From assembly GCF_013401515.1 (NCBI RefSeq), contig NZ_CP058529.1, forward strand, positions 2,604,001-2,668,000: 64,000 nucleotides of DNA. Reading direction: 5' to 3'. The notes beneath the pieces were generated by a model, which made no database searches, was not told the DNA's origin, and was given only the letters and a program-made list of their open reading frames with translations. This DNA comes from Halorarum halophilum (lineage in GTDB: Archaea > Halobacteriota > Halobacteria > Halobacteriales > Haloferacaceae). The number at the start of each line of letters is the position of its first letter. Positions within the stretch are counted from its first letter, which is position 1. This document shows, in pieces, positions 8,957 through 18,268 of this stretch. A program made the position numbers and the translations under genes.

Positions 8957-9586
8957 ATGGAGCCGTACCGGACCGTCGCCGGCCGCGCGTCGGCCGAGTT
9001 CGAGGTGCGCGGCTCGCGATTTCTCGGCCACGTCGCCCCCGTCGACACCGTCGCCGAGGCCGAGGCGTTCGTCGAGGCAGTCGAGGACGAGTACGACGAC
9101 GCCACCCACAACGTCCCCGCGTACCGCGTCCCCGCCGGTGATGGAACGGCATCCCCCGGCGAGGTCATGCTCCGCGAGTACTCCAGCGACGACGGCGAGC
9201 CGACGGGCTCCGCGGGCAAGCCGGCGCTGAACGTCCTCCAGCAGCGGGACGTCAGGAACGTCGTCGCGGTCGTCACGCGCTACTACGGCGGGACGAATCT
9301 CGGCGTCGGCGGACTCGCACGCTCGTACTCCCGTGCGGTCAAGGAGGGCCTCGACGCCGCCGGCGTCGTCGAGGACGTTCCCCACGAGCGGTTCGCCGCC
9401 ACCACCGAGTACGACGACTCGGGGACGGTCCGGGGCGTCCTGGAGAGCTCCGGGGTGGAGTTCGACGCCGACTACGACGCCGACGTCACCTTCGCCGTCC
9501 GCGTCCCCGTCGAGGACGCGAACGCCCTCCGCGACAGGCTCCGCTCCGCGACGTCCGGGCGCGTGGACATCGACCGGGACGGATGA
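8957..9586 (+). CDS. IMPACT/YigZ family protein (UPF0029)
   Basis: The 209-residue protein shows the IMPACT N-terminal domain signature: FEVRGSRFLGHVAPV at the start, SSDDGEPTGSAGKP, and then VTRYYGGTNLGVGGL. The C-terminal about 70 residues form the ferredoxin-like second domain typical of YigZ proteins. Eukaryotic IMPACT binds GCN1; the archaeal role is not established. The length is normal. It is convergent with the TRAP transporter operon. Confidence 0.92.
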   Translation: MEPYRTVAGRASAEFEVRGSRFLGHVAPVDTVAEAEAFVEAVEDEYDDATHNVPAYRVPAGDGTASPGEVMLREYSSDDGEPTGSAGKPALNVLQQRDVRNVVAVVTRYYGGTNLGVGGLARSYSRAVKEGLDAAGVVEDVPHERFAATTEYDDSGTVRGVLESSGVEFDADYDADVTFAVRVPVEDANALRDRLRSATSGRVDIDRDG

Positions 9587-9666
9587 CCGGGTGACCGAGT
9601 AGTCCCTTCTGGAGCAGTCTCGATCGGGAGAGGCAGAGGCGCCGACGGACCGTGAGAATCAGCCGT

Positions 9667-9685
9667 GCGGGCGGGGGTCGCCCGC
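9667..9685. terminator. Hairpin between convergent genes
   Basis: A perfect 7-bp stem, gcgggcg/cgcccgc, with a 5-nt loop lies in the 113-bp gap between the convergent IMPACT and TRAP genes. There is no U-rich tail, so a terminator role is only suggested by position. Confidence 0.35.
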
Positions 9686-9699
9686 GAACCGTCCGGGTA

Positions 9700-12408
9700 T
9701 CAGTCGGTCGTCGGCGTCGCCGACGTCGGTTCGGTGCGGTCCCCCTCCATCTCCCTGCGGTTCCGCAGCGTGAGCATCCCGAAGATCACCGCGCCGACGG
9801 CGCGGAGGACGAGGTCGAGCGTCAGTATCTCGACGCCGACGTTCGTCCCCGCCGCCGAGAGGAGCGTGAACGCAGGGTCGAGTAGCATCTGCGGTGCCAT
9901 GAGCAGCACCGACGAGAGGGCGAACAGCAGGCGTGCGCCCCGGTCGACCGGCGAGTAGAAGTGGCCGATGATGGTCGGCCCGAGCGCGAGCACGCCGAGG
10001 AAGACCCCGGCGATGGGGACGACCACCTCCGGAATGAAGAAGCCGAGATCCGCCACGTCGGCGAGGTTGATGATGTGGTACTCCTCGGTGCTCTCGCCGC
10101 GGATGAGCAGGATGCCCGGCGAGAAGACGAAGGCGAACGGGACGATCGCCTTGTTCAGGGAGAGCGAGAACGCCTCGACGCCCGTCTTGAACGGGTCGGA
10201 CTTGGCGACGCCGGACGCGGCGTAGGCCGCGACGGCGACGGGCGGGGTGATGTCGGCGATGACGCCGAAGTAGAGGATGAACAGGTGCGCCGCGAGCAGC
10301 GGGATGTTCGCGAGTTCGGAGATGGCCCCGCCCAGCAGCGCGATGAGGATGATGTACGTCACTGTCGTGGGCATCCCCATCCCGAGGATGATCGAGGAGA
10401 TGGCGGTGATGACCAGCAGCAGGATGAGCGAGTCGCCGGCGACGGCCCCGATGAGCGAGACGAGGTTCGGCCCGAGGCCGCTCACGCTGATGACGCCGGG
10501 GATGACGCCGGCGGCGGCGACGGCGATGACGACGACCGTCGCCGTCCGCGCGCCCGACTCCATCGCCTTCAGCACGAACGTGCCGAAGCGGTAGGCGTTG
10601 TTGTCGGCGAGCGAGCGACGGCCGAACGTCTCGGCCGTGTTCTCCGCCGCGTCGTCGACGGCGGCGTCGTACTCGAGCAGCGGCGACCGGAGGCGCGGCC
10701 GAGCGAGCAGGAACGCCGCGCTCACGAGGACGATGATGGTGCCGAGCTGTCCTGCCGCGACGTCGAGTGCGGCGCGAAGCGACGTGCCGCCGGTTCCCCC
10801 GCCGGTCAGCGCGCCGACGACCCCGGCGCCAGTCAGGTAGTTCGCGGCGGTTTCGAGCGCGAACAGGGCGGCGATGGTCCCGAGCAGCGGGAGCCGCGTC
10901 CGCTCGTTGTAGGCGGCGACGAGCGCGATGAGCGCGACGATGGCGACGATGGTGTACCACGCCGAGCGCGCGACGGAGTACCGGATCCCGATGAGGTAGA
11001 CGAGCAGCAGCACGATGGGGGCGAGGTAGAACCAGCCGCGCTTCAGGTGCTTGCCGACGGCGACGAGTTCCGAGGGGTCGACGCCGCCGATCCCCTCGCG
11101 CGACGCTTCGAGGTGAACCATCACCCACACGCCGAAGAAGAAGACGATGGCGGGGACCGTCGCGGCGATGATGACCTCGTCGTACGGCACGCCGACGAAT
11201 TCGACGATGAGGAACGCGGCCGCACCCATCACGGGCGGGAGGATCTGCCCGCCGGAGGAGGCGGACGCCTCGACCCCGCCGGCGAACTCCGAACGGTAGC
11301 CCGATCGCTTCATCAGCGGGATCGTGAACGCGCCGGTCGTGACGGTGTTGGCGATCGACGACCCGCTGATTGTCCCCATGAAGCCGCTGGAGAGGATGCT
11401 CGCCTTCGCCGGGCCGCCCTTCCGCGAGCCGGTCATCGAGTAGGCGAGGTCGATGAACCACTGGCCCGCGCCGCTCATCTCGAGGAACGCGCCGAAGAGG
11501 ATGAAGATGTAGATGAACTGGACGCTCACGCCGACCGGGATGCCGAAGACGCCGTTCGCGGTGTTGTACCAGAGGTTCTGGACGACCGACTGCCACGTCG
11601 CCGACGGCGTCGAGAGGATGCCGAGATACGGGATGTCCTGCGGGATGCGTCCCGCGTACCGGGCGTAGAGGATGAACGAGGAGACGATGAACATCAGCAG
11701 CGTTCCGAGCGTCCGCCGCGTCGCTTCGAGGACGAGCAGGATGCCGACGACGCCGAGGACGAAGGCGTACGACACCTCGTCGAGCGGAATCCCGAGCGCC
11801 GCGACGACGTCGACGACGGGGGCCAGATACGGTACCGCCTCGCCGATGGGTCGACCGAAGCTCAGTCCGAGCGACCGCATCGTCTGGATCTCGTCGTAGT
11901 CGGTGATCATGTACGCCGCCGTCGCCACCGAGAACAGCACGAGGACGAGGTCGACGGGCGTGATGCGGTCGCGTCCCGGGTCGGCGACGGCCCAGCGAAC
12001 GCCCGAGCGGACGCCGGTCGCCGCCCGCGTCGCCGGGTGGGTCGACCCGAAGCGGCGTTCGAGCCCCGGAACGACGCGCGCGAGCCGCCGCGCGAAGAAG
12101 CCGTCGGCCGACGTCGGCGGGTAGAGCATGAAGGCGAGGACGAGCGCGAAGACGACGTGGATCGCGCGGATCTGGAGCTGCTGGAGCGCGGCGAGGCGGA
12201 CCGTCCCGAGGACGGGCAGCGTCACCTCGAAGATGAACCCGCGCGCAGCGAGCCACATCTGGAACGCGGAGAAGAGCACGCCGACGACGGCGACCACGAC
12301 GGCGCCGGCGCCGCGGAGGCTCCGCTTGCGTTCCAGCTCATCGAGCAGTTCCTGTTTCTCCTCATCGGAGAGTTCGTCGTCCTGGGGTTGGGTGTCGTCG
12401 ACAGTCAT
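9700..12408 (-). CDS. TRAP-TAXI transporter permease, fused 4TM-12TM subunits
   Basis: The 902-residue polytopic protein fuses the small (DctQ-like) and large (DctM-like) permease subunits of a TAXI-type TRAP transporter. It probably drives Na+- or H+-coupled uptake of an organic acid. Long hydrophobic segments run throughout after a charged N-terminus. DctM-like motifs include GGQILPPVMGAAAF and GMGMPTTVTYI. The start codon overlaps the stop of the upstream DUF1850 gene (ATGA), so translation is probably coupled. The binding protein gene lies just upstream, completing the system. The substrate is not predictable from sequence. Confidence 0.95.
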   Translation of the reverse strand: MTVDDTQPQDDELSDEEKQELLDELERKRSLRGAGAVVVAVVGVLFSAFQMWLAARGFIFEVTLPVLGTVRLAALQQLQIRAIHVVFALVLAFMLYPPTSADGFFARRLARVVPGLERRFGSTHPATRAATGVRSGVRWAVADPGRDRITPVDLVLVLFSVATAAYMITDYDEIQTMRSLGLSFGRPIGEAVPYLAPVVDVVAALGIPLDEVSYAFVLGVVGILLVLEATRRTLGTLLMFIVSSFILYARYAGRIPQDIPYLGILSTPSATWQSVVQNLWYNTANGVFGIPVGVSVQFIYIFILFGAFLEMSGAGQWFIDLAYSMTGSRKGGPAKASILSSGFMGTISGSSIANTVTTGAFTIPLMKRSGYRSEFAGGVEASASSGGQILPPVMGAAAFLIVEFVGVPYDEVIIAATVPAIVFFFGVWVMVHLEASREGIGGVDPSELVAVGKHLKRGWFYLAPIVLLLVYLIGIRYSVARSAWYTIVAIVALIALVAAYNERTRLPLLGTIAALFALETAANYLTGAGVVGALTGGGTGGTSLRAALDVAAGQLGTIIVLVSAAFLLARPRLRSPLLEYDAAVDDAAENTAETFGRRSLADNNAYRFGTFVLKAMESGARTATVVVIAVAAAGVIPGVISVSGLGPNLVSLIGAVAGDSLILLLVITAISSIILGMGMPTTVTYIILIALLGGAISELANIPLLAAHLFILYFGVIADITPPVAVAAYAASGVAKSDPFKTGVEAFSLSLNKAIVPFAFVFSPGILLIRGESTEEYHIINLADVADLGFFIPEVVVPIAGVFLGVLALGPTIIGHFYSPVDRGARLLFALSSVLLMAPQMLLDPAFTLLSAAGTNVGVEILTLDLVLRAVGAVIFGMLTLRNRREMEGDRTEPTSATPTTD

Positions 12409-12899
12409 GGCGTGAGTCGCTGTAGTGTACTGCGGCGTTCGAGGTGGATCCGAACCGTGCCGTCCGAGAGCGCGACGAGGTCGTACGTCTCGTCACCGAC
12501 GAGGAGCCTGTGGTCGGCGACGTCGCCGGGCGAGACGTACAGTTCGGACAGCCGCACGTCGTCGGGTCGGGAGACGAAGCTCCCGTTCTCGCGGGTGACG
12601 TTCGCCTGCGCCGGGAACCCCCAGCCGTACGACGCGAACTCCATGCGCGTCATCACGAGCCGGTCGCCGCGGACGGCGTATACGTCGCGGACGGGGCTCC
12701 CCTCGACGCTGTGATCGTACGCGAGCGTCACCGTCGTCCCGTTCTCGACCGGTTCGGTGAGCAGTCGCTCGCCCGTGTCGGCGTCTTCGACGACGAGGAC
12801 GCGCTCGGACTGAACCGCAGCGGCGCCGCCGACGGCGACGAGGACGAGAAGCGTGGCGAGCGCGAACGCGAGCGACCGCCCTCCGAGACGGTCGCTCAT
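12405..12899 (-). CDS. DUF1850 domain protein of the TRAP-TAXI operon
   Basis: The 164-residue protein has an N-terminal hydrophobic segment (about residues 9-28) that could be a signal or anchor. A DUF1850 domain follows, with the family phrases VTLAYDHSVEGSPVRDVY and FASYGWGFPA. DUF1850 genes are repeatedly found inside TRAP-TAXI operons; their function is not established. It overlaps the permease gene by 4 bp and follows the binding-protein gene by 96 bp. Confidence 0.88.
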   Translation of the reverse strand: MSDRLGGRSLAFALATLLVLVAVGGAAAVQSERVLVVEDADTGERLLTEPVENGTTVTLAYDHSVEGSPVRDVYAVRGDRLVMTRMEFASYGWGFPAQANVTRENGSFVSRPDDVRLSELYVSPGDVADHRLLVGDETYDLVALSDGTVRIHLERRSTLQRLTP

Positions 12900-12995
12900 G
12901 GCCGGTGCGAAGAACGCGTCGTCGGTCGGAAACTCATCTGTACGAGTGGGGAAACCGCGGACGGTGAGCGGTCTTCGGGGTGCTCGGCGGTCCGA

Positions 12996-14120
12996 TTAGC
13001 TGTCGGTGGCGGTCTCGGTGGTGCCGGTTTCGGTGGTACCGGTCTCCGTGGCGCCCGTTTCGGTACCGTCAGTCCCGGTGCCGGTATCGCCGCCGGCCGA
13101 GTCGAAGTACGCCTGCGCGCCGGGGTGGAGTTCGATGGACATGCCGTCCTGAGCGGTGTCGGCGGTGATGAACTCCTGCTTGATGTTCAGCTGGTCGGTG
13201 TTGTCGAAGATCGCCGCGGTGACCGCCTCGACGACTTCCTCGGACTGGTCGGCGTTCGTCGCGATCATCGCCTGCACGGCGACCGTCTGGACGGCCTCGT
13301 CGATGCCGTCGTAGGTGCCGGCGGGGATCTCGTCGTCGGCGAAGTACGACCCCGCGTCCTTGACCTGCTGGCGGGCGTCGCCGGAGATCTCGACGAGCCG
13401 GATGTCGCTGTTGGTGGCGAGGTCCTCGATGGCGCCGACCGGCCATCCGCCGACGACGAACGCCGCGTCGACGTCGCCGTTCTGGACCTGCTCCGCGGCC
13501 TGCGAGAAGTCGGTGTTCTGCTCGGTGTAGTCCTGGATGCCGACCGCGTCGAGGATCTGCTTCGCGTCGACCTGCGTCCCGCTTCCGAGGTCGCCCGTGT
13601 TGACGGTCTTCCCTTCGAGGTCCTGGATCGTTTCGACGTCGGAGTTAGCCGGCGTCACGACGTGGATGGTCTCCGGGTACAGCGTCGCGACGCCCCGGAT
13701 GTTCGGGATCGCGTTCCCCTGGAACGCCTCGATGCCCTCGCCGTTGACGGCGAAGTAGGCGACGTCGTTCTGCAGGAGCGCGAAGTCCGCGCTGCCGTTG
13801 CCGAGGCTGCCGGCGTTCTCGACGCTGGCACCCGTCGACTGCACCTGTAGGCTGTAGTCGGTGTTCCCGTCGACGATCTGCTTGAACTGGTTCGACAGCG
13901 GGTAGTACGTCCCACCGGTCCCGCCGGCGTGCCAGGATAGCTGGTTGTTGCCGCCGTTGCCGCCGTCGTCGCCGTTTCCGCCGTTGCCACCATTGCCACC
14001 GTTTCCGCCGTCGTCGCCGTTTCCGCCGTTGCCACCGTTACCGCTGCAGCCGGCGAGGCCGAGGAGGCCGACGGTCCCGGTCGTTGCGATAAACTTCCGC
14101 CGATCGAGATAACGAGCCAT
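12996..14120 (-). CDS. TAXI-family TRAP solute-binding lipoprotein
   Basis: The 374-residue extracytoplasmic binding protein has a Tat-like N-terminus (DRRKFIATTG) and a lipobox LAGC with C25, so it is probably a lipid-anchored Tat substrate. Residues about 26-58 are a Gly/Asn/Asp repeat linker. The TAXI domain follows (WHAGGTGGTYYPLSNQFKQI), and the C-terminus is a run of about five TETGT-like repeats. The linker DNA is a 45-bp unit present twice (near 13960 and 14005). The tail DNA is built of 15-bp units. It is the first gene of the TRAP operon. Confidence 0.95.
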   Translation of the reverse strand: MARYLDRRKFIATTGTVGLLGLAGCSGNGGNGGNGDDGGNGGNGGNGGNGDDGGNGGNNQLSWHAGGTGGTYYPLSNQFKQIVDGNTDYSLQVQSTGASVENAGSLGNGSADFALLQNDVAYFAVNGEGIEAFQGNAIPNIRGVATLYPETIHVVTPANSDVETIQDLEGKTVNTGDLGSGTQVDAKQILDAVGIQDYTEQNTDFSQAAEQVQNGDVDAAFVVGGWPVGAIEDLATNSDIRLVEISGDARQQVKDAGSYFADDEIPAGTYDGIDEAVQTVAVQAMIATNADQSEEVVEAVTAAIFDNTDQLNIKQEFITADTAQDGMSIELHPGAQAYFDSAGGDTGTGTDGTETGATETGTTETGTTETATDS

Positions 14121-14140
14121 ACGTTCAATTGCTGTCGGCG

Positions 14141-14150
14141 AATATTTAGC
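14141..14150 (-). promoter_or_regulatory. TATA box of the TRAP-TAXI operon
   Basis: gctaaatatt on the minus strand lies 21-30 nt before the binding-protein ATG, consistent with a leaderless or nearly leaderless transcript. The 151-bp gap also separates the divergent FAD oxidoreductase gene. Confidence 0.6.
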
Positions 14151-14271
14151 AGTGTCCCTTCATCCTGGAAGTTTGGGTAACAAATGACAACAAGTGCCAC
14201 GGCCGCTCGAAAACCCGGCAGTCCGACACGGGGGGACGTAGCTTCACGGGGGAGCAGTTCCACCGGTCCCC

Positions 14272-15435
14272 ATGAGCGACCCGGACGCCGTCGCCGTCGT
14301 GGGCGGCGGCATCGTCGGCTCGGCCGTGGCGTACCACCTCGCTCGCGAGGGCGTGGAGACGACCCTGTTCGATCGCCGGGACGAGGGGCGGGCGACAGAC
14401 GCCGGCGCCGGCATCGTCGCCCCCGCGACCAGCAGTCGGACCGGCTCCGTGCCGTGGTTCGAGTTCGCCGTCGAGGCGGCCGACCACTACCCCGACCTCG
14501 TCGCCGCGCTGGAGGCCGACGGCGCGACCGACCACGGGTACGTCCGGGCCGACCTCCTGAGCGTCGCCGTCGACGCGGACGAGGTCGACCCGTTCGAACG
14601 GGCGAAGCGCCGGACGGAGCGACGCGCCGAGGAGTACGGCACCCCCGAACCGGGGACGTTCGAGGAGCTCTCCATCGACGAGGCCCGCGACCTGTTCCCC
14701 CCGCTGAGCGACGCCGAGCGCGCGATGGTGTACCGCGACCAGGCGCGGGTCGACGGGCGGGCCTTCGCGGCCGCGTTGCGGACCGCCGGTGAGTCCCACG
14801 GCCTCGCCGTAGAACACGCGGACGTGACCGATATCCGGACGGAAGACGACGGCGCCGGCGGCACTGGGGACGAAGCCGTCACGGGCGTCGTCGCCGACGG
14901 GGACTCCCGCGACTTCGACGCGGTCGTCGTCGCGGGCGGCGCGTGGTCCGGAACGTTCGGCGACGCGCTCGGGCTGGAGGTTCCGGTCGAACCACAGCGC
15001 GGACAGATTGTCCACCTCGCGGTCGACGCCGACACCGCGGGCTGGCCCATCGTCAGCCCGTTCCGACACAAGTACATGGTGTCCTGGCCGGACGGCCGCG
15101 TTGCCGTCGGGGCCACCCGCGAGGACGGCACCGGATTCGTGCCGCGCGCCACGCTCGAGGGCCTCCACGACGTGTACGGCGAGGCGCTCCGCGTCGCCGA
15201 CGGTCTCCGGGACGCCGAGCCGGTCGAGACCAGGGTGGGCCTCCGGCCGGTCGCCCGCGACGGCCTCCCGATCCTCGGCCCGACGCCCGACGTGGCGGGC
15301 GCCTTCCTCGCGACCGGCCACGGACCGACCGGGCTCACGCTCGGCCCCTACAGCGGGAAGGTCGTCGCCGACCTCGTCCGGGGCGTCGACCCGGACGCGG
15401 ACCTGTCGGCGTTCGACCCCGCGCGCTTTCGGTAG
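14272..15435 (+). CDS. FAD-dependent amine oxidoreductase (DAO family)
   Basis: The 387-residue protein has the N-terminal dinucleotide-binding motif GGGIVGSAVAYHL (glycines at 11, 12, 13 and 16). The DAO-fold C-terminal part includes VGLRPVARDGLPILGPTP and ATGHGPTGLTLGPYSG, which resembles glycine oxidase, D-amino-acid dehydrogenase and sarcosine oxidase relatives. The substrate is uncertain. It is divergent from the TRAP-TAXI operon across 151 bp, so the transporter might import its substrate; that link is an inference. Confidence 0.9.
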   Translation: MSDPDAVAVVGGGIVGSAVAYHLAREGVETTLFDRRDEGRATDAGAGIVAPATSSRTGSVPWFEFAVEAADHYPDLVAALEADGATDHGYVRADLLSVAVDADEVDPFERAKRRTERRAEEYGTPEPGTFEELSIDEARDLFPPLSDAERAMVYRDQARVDGRAFAAALRTAGESHGLAVEHADVTDIRTEDDGAGGTGDEAVTGVVADGDSRDFDAVVVAGGAWSGTFGDALGLEVPVEPQRGQIVHLAVDADTAGWPIVSPFRHKYMVSWPDGRVAVGATREDGTGFVPRATLEGLHDVYGEALRVADGLRDAEPVETRVGLRPVARDGLPILGPTPDVAGAFLATGHGPTGLTLGPYSGKVVADLVRGVDPDADLSAFDPARFR

Positions 15436-15535
15436 CGATCGAAGCGGCCCGCACTGAGTCGACCACGGTCGTAGTCGGCGGTCCAGGGCTTCCGGGTTCC
15501 GAACGTTCTTCCGCCGGCACTCCGAGGCCCGCGGT

Positions 15536-17665
15536 ATGGATCGAATCCAGGCGAGCGACTACCACGACATCGCCAAGCCGAGCGACCCCCGGGTCGCGCC
15601 GGACGGCGAACGGGTCGCGTTCGTGCGGACCGTCCCCGAGGACGACGAGTCCTACGAGTCGACGGTGTACGTCGCGCCGACCGACGGGAGCGAGGAGCCC
15701 CGGCGGCTCACCCTCGTCGAGGGGAACGACGCCGAACCGCGGTTCTCGCCCTCCGGCGATCGGCTCGCGTTCACCTCCACGCGCGGGAAAGACGACGACA
15801 CACAGCAGCTCTGGGTGCTCCCGCTGGACGGCGGCGAGGCCGAGCAGGTCACCGACGTGGTCGGCGGCGTTTCGAGCATCGAGTGGAGCCCGGACGGGAG
15901 CCGGATCGCGTTCGTCCAGGCGGTCACGGCCGAGGACCGCGAGGAGGGGCGCGACCTCGAGGTGCCCGAGGAGTACGACCCCGAGGAACCGGACCCGCGC
16001 GTCATCGACCGCACCGTGTTCCGCTCCGGGCAGCAGTACTTCGACGGGAAGCGATCGCACGTCTACGTGCTCGACGTCGAATCGGGCGACATCGACCGGC
16101 TCACCGACGGCGACGTCGACCACTCGACGCCGACGTGGGGAGACGAGGGGACCCTGTTCTACGCCGCGAAGGACCTCGGCGAGGACCCGGACGACAACTA
16201 CCGGTTCAGCGTCGTCGCTCACGACACGGACGAGGACGACGCCGAGCGCGTCCACGAGACGACGGGCTTCAGGATGGCCCTCACCGCCAGCGGCGAGCGC
16301 GTCGCCTGCCTCTACACCGAACCGGAACAGGCGTCCCTCAGGCCGACCGAACTCCACGTCTACGACCGCGCGGCCGACGAGGTGTACGACGTCACGGCCG
16401 ACATCGATCGTGGCCTCGGTCACGAGGCGGCACCGCAGTGGGGCCCGGAGGGCGAGACGGTGTACTTCTCGACGCCGGACGAGGGGGCTAGCGCGCTCTG
16501 GTCGGCACCCGGCGACGCGAGCGAGACCCCGGAGCGACTCTACCGCGGCGGGGAGGTCAACGGCGCGCACGTGGGGGAGGATGTGGTGGCGATCACGAAG
16601 TCCGAGTGGGACCACCCCGGCGACGTCTTCGTACTCGTCCCCGGGGGAGACGGAGGCGGCGTAGCCGACGGGAGCGAGGAGCGTCGGCTGTCGAACCTGA
16701 ACGCCGAGTACCTCGACGGCGTGGTGCTTCCGGAGCCGGAACCCGTCGAGTTCGAGTCCGAACGGGGTCCCGTCGAAGGGTGGGTTCTGGTGCCGCCGGA
16801 GTTCGACGAGAGCGAGGCACGAAGCGCCTCGGAGGAGCGGACGGAGTCCGCGGAACCGGAGCGGTATCCGATGGTCGCGGAGATCCACGGCGGCCCGCAC
16901 GCGATGTGGACCACCTCGGGGACGATGTGGCACGAGTTCCAGACGCTCGCCGCGCGCGGCTACGTCGTCTTCTGGTCGAACCCCCGCGGCTCGACCGGCT
17001 TCGGCGAGGAGTACATGAGCGCCATCGAGCGCGACTGGGGGAACGTCACCCTCACCGACGTGCTGGCCGGGGTCGAGGCGGTCGCCGGGCGTGACTACGT
17101 CGACGAGGACGAGGTCTTCCTCACCGGCGGCTCGTTCGGCGGCTACATGACCTCGTGGACGGTCGGGCAGACCGACTACTTCCGCGCGGCCGTCTCCCAG
17201 CGCGGCGTCTACGACTTCACCGGCTTCTACGGCTCGACCGACGGCGCGTACAAGCTCCTAGAGGGCGACTACGACACGACGCCGTGGGGGGAGCCGGAGT
17301 TCCTCTGGGAGCAGTCGCCGGTCGCGAACGCGCACGAGGTGACGACGCCGACGCTCGTACTCCACTCCGATCAGGACTTCCGGACGCCGGCGAACACGGC
17401 CGAACTGTTCCACCGAATCCTCCGCAAGCAGGGGACGGAGACGCGGCTCGTCAGGTACCCGCGCGAGGGGCACGAGCTGTCCCGGTCCGGCGAACCGGCT
17501 CACATCGTGGACCGCATCGAGCGCATGGCGCGCTGGTTCGACGGCTACTCGTCGTACCACGACGCGGAGCGGGCGCTCGACCGGCCGGAGAACGACGGGC
17601 TGAGCGCCGGCGAGGACGACGAGGCGGACGCGGACGACGGGAGCGGGAAGAACGGCGACGAGTAG
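15536..17665 (+). CDS. S9 family serine peptidase (acylaminoacyl-peptidase-like)
   Basis: The 709-residue protein has an N-terminal beta-propeller made of WD40/TolB-like repeats (about residues 1-400; RFSPSGDRLAFTSTRG, IEWSPDGSRIAFVQ). A C-terminal alpha/beta-hydrolase domain follows. The triad is readable: S533 in TGGSFGGYM, D614 in LHSDQDFRTP and H646 in REGHELS. It probably cleaves short peptides in the cytoplasm, as no signal peptide is seen. An acidic tail of about 30 residues follows the catalytic domain, a common haloarchaeal addition. Confidence 0.94.
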   Translation: MDRIQASDYHDIAKPSDPRVAPDGERVAFVRTVPEDDESYESTVYVAPTDGSEEPRRLTLVEGNDAEPRFSPSGDRLAFTSTRGKDDDTQQLWVLPLDGGEAEQVTDVVGGVSSIEWSPDGSRIAFVQAVTAEDREEGRDLEVPEEYDPEEPDPRVIDRTVFRSGQQYFDGKRSHVYVLDVESGDIDRLTDGDVDHSTPTWGDEGTLFYAAKDLGEDPDDNYRFSVVAHDTDEDDAERVHETTGFRMALTASGERVACLYTEPEQASLRPTELHVYDRAADEVYDVTADIDRGLGHEAAPQWGPEGETVYFSTPDEGASALWSAPGDASETPERLYRGGEVNGAHVGEDVVAITKSEWDHPGDVFVLVPGGDGGGVADGSEERRLSNLNAEYLDGVVLPEPEPVEFESERGPVEGWVLVPPEFDESEARSASEERTESAEPERYPMVAEIHGGPHAMWTTSGTMWHEFQTLAARGYVVFWSNPRGSTGFGEEYMSAIERDWGNVTLTDVLAGVEAVAGRDYVDEDEVFLTGGSFGGYMTSWTVGQTDYFRAAVSQRGVYDFTGFYGSTDGAYKLLEGDYDTTPWGEPEFLWEQSPVANAHEVTTPTLVLHSDQDFRTPANTAELFHRILRKQGTETRLVRYPREGHELSRSGEPAHIVDRIERMARWFDGYSSYHDAERALDRPENDGLSAGEDDEADADDGSGKNGDE

Positions 17666-17727
17666 GTCCTCCGACCTGCGTTCGACGTGTTCGATCCTTT
17701 TTGCCGTTCGCGCGCGTTCCAGCCACA

Positions 17728-17913
17728 ATGAACGGAACCGATTGCGCGTACTGCGGCTGTGACGTGACCGATCACGATCCGATCTCCGTACGTGAGTGGG
17801 GGGAGGACGTCGCCGACGGCGATGAAGTACCCTTCTGCAACTACGGCTGTCTCGCCGCCCACATCGACGACGCGGGGCTGGCGCTCGGGACGACGTGTTC
17901 GGTGGAGCTCTAG
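17728..17913 (+). CDS. Small cysteine-rich zinc-finger protein (61 aa)
   Basis: The 61-residue protein has CAYCGC near the N-terminus and CNYGCLAAH in the second half, so it probably binds one zinc ion with four Cys/His ligands. It belongs to the plentiful class of haloarchaeal one-domain zinc-finger proteins. The start is fixed by codon use and the cysteine motif. Its TAG stop shares three bases with the opposing stop codon of the next small zinc-finger gene. Confidence 0.8.
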   Translation: MNGTDCAYCGCDVTDHDPISVREWGEDVADGDEVPFCNYGCLAAHIDDAGLALGTTCSVEL

Positions 17914-18113
17914 TCGACGATGATGTCGCCGTCCCCGTCGACGGTGACGGGCGCCTCGCTGGTCATCTCGGTCTCGTAGCGCTCGATCCAGTCGGCGAAG
18001 CATCCCGGACAGAGCCGCTGCTCGTCGACCGTCGAGCGGTCGACCGAGAGCCGGACGATGCGCGCCAGCGCGTCCGCCACCTCGTCGCCGCACGCGTCGC
18101 AGGAGTCTGCCAT
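17910..18113 (-). CDS. Small zinc-finger protein (67 aa)
   Basis: The 67-residue acidic protein has CDACGDEVAD at residues 5-14 and CPGCFADW near residue 35, giving a four-cysteine zinc site. The remaining C-terminal part is acidic. The upstream in-frame ATG at 18182 is rejected because the zinc-binding domain starts at MADSCDACG. It is convergent with another small zinc-finger gene and their stop codons overlap. Function is unknown. Confidence 0.78.
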   Translation of the reverse strand: MADSCDACGDEVADALARIVRLSVDRSTVDEQRLCPGCFADWIERYETEMTSEAPVTVDGDGDIIVD

Positions 18114-18194
18114 GGCGAGCCGTGCGGAAGGGAGGGATATAGGCGTTGCCTCCGGGAGGGCTTGCAGGCGGTCCGACCGCATCGCGACGGGGGA

Positions 18195-18250
18195 GACCGC
18201 GCACCCGCGTGCCCCGCCGCGACCGAACTCAGGTCACGGGGCGACTGGTC
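18195..18250. repeat. Long inverted repeat, left copy
   Basis: Bases 18218-18250 are the perfect reverse complement of 21095-21127 (33 bp). Bases 18195-18209 match 21135-21149 in the same way (15 bp). The copy lies directly after the stop of the CPBP gene in its direction of transcription. Confidence 0.92.
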
Positions 18251-18268
18251 GGGATTTCGTACTTGAAC

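Noticed and set aside
9961-12714. A 917-codon plus-strand open frame
   Set aside because: It is exactly antisense to the TRAP permease and DUF1850 genes. Its Arg/Asp/Glu-rich, low-hydrophobic product is what reading GC-rich coding DNA backwards gives.
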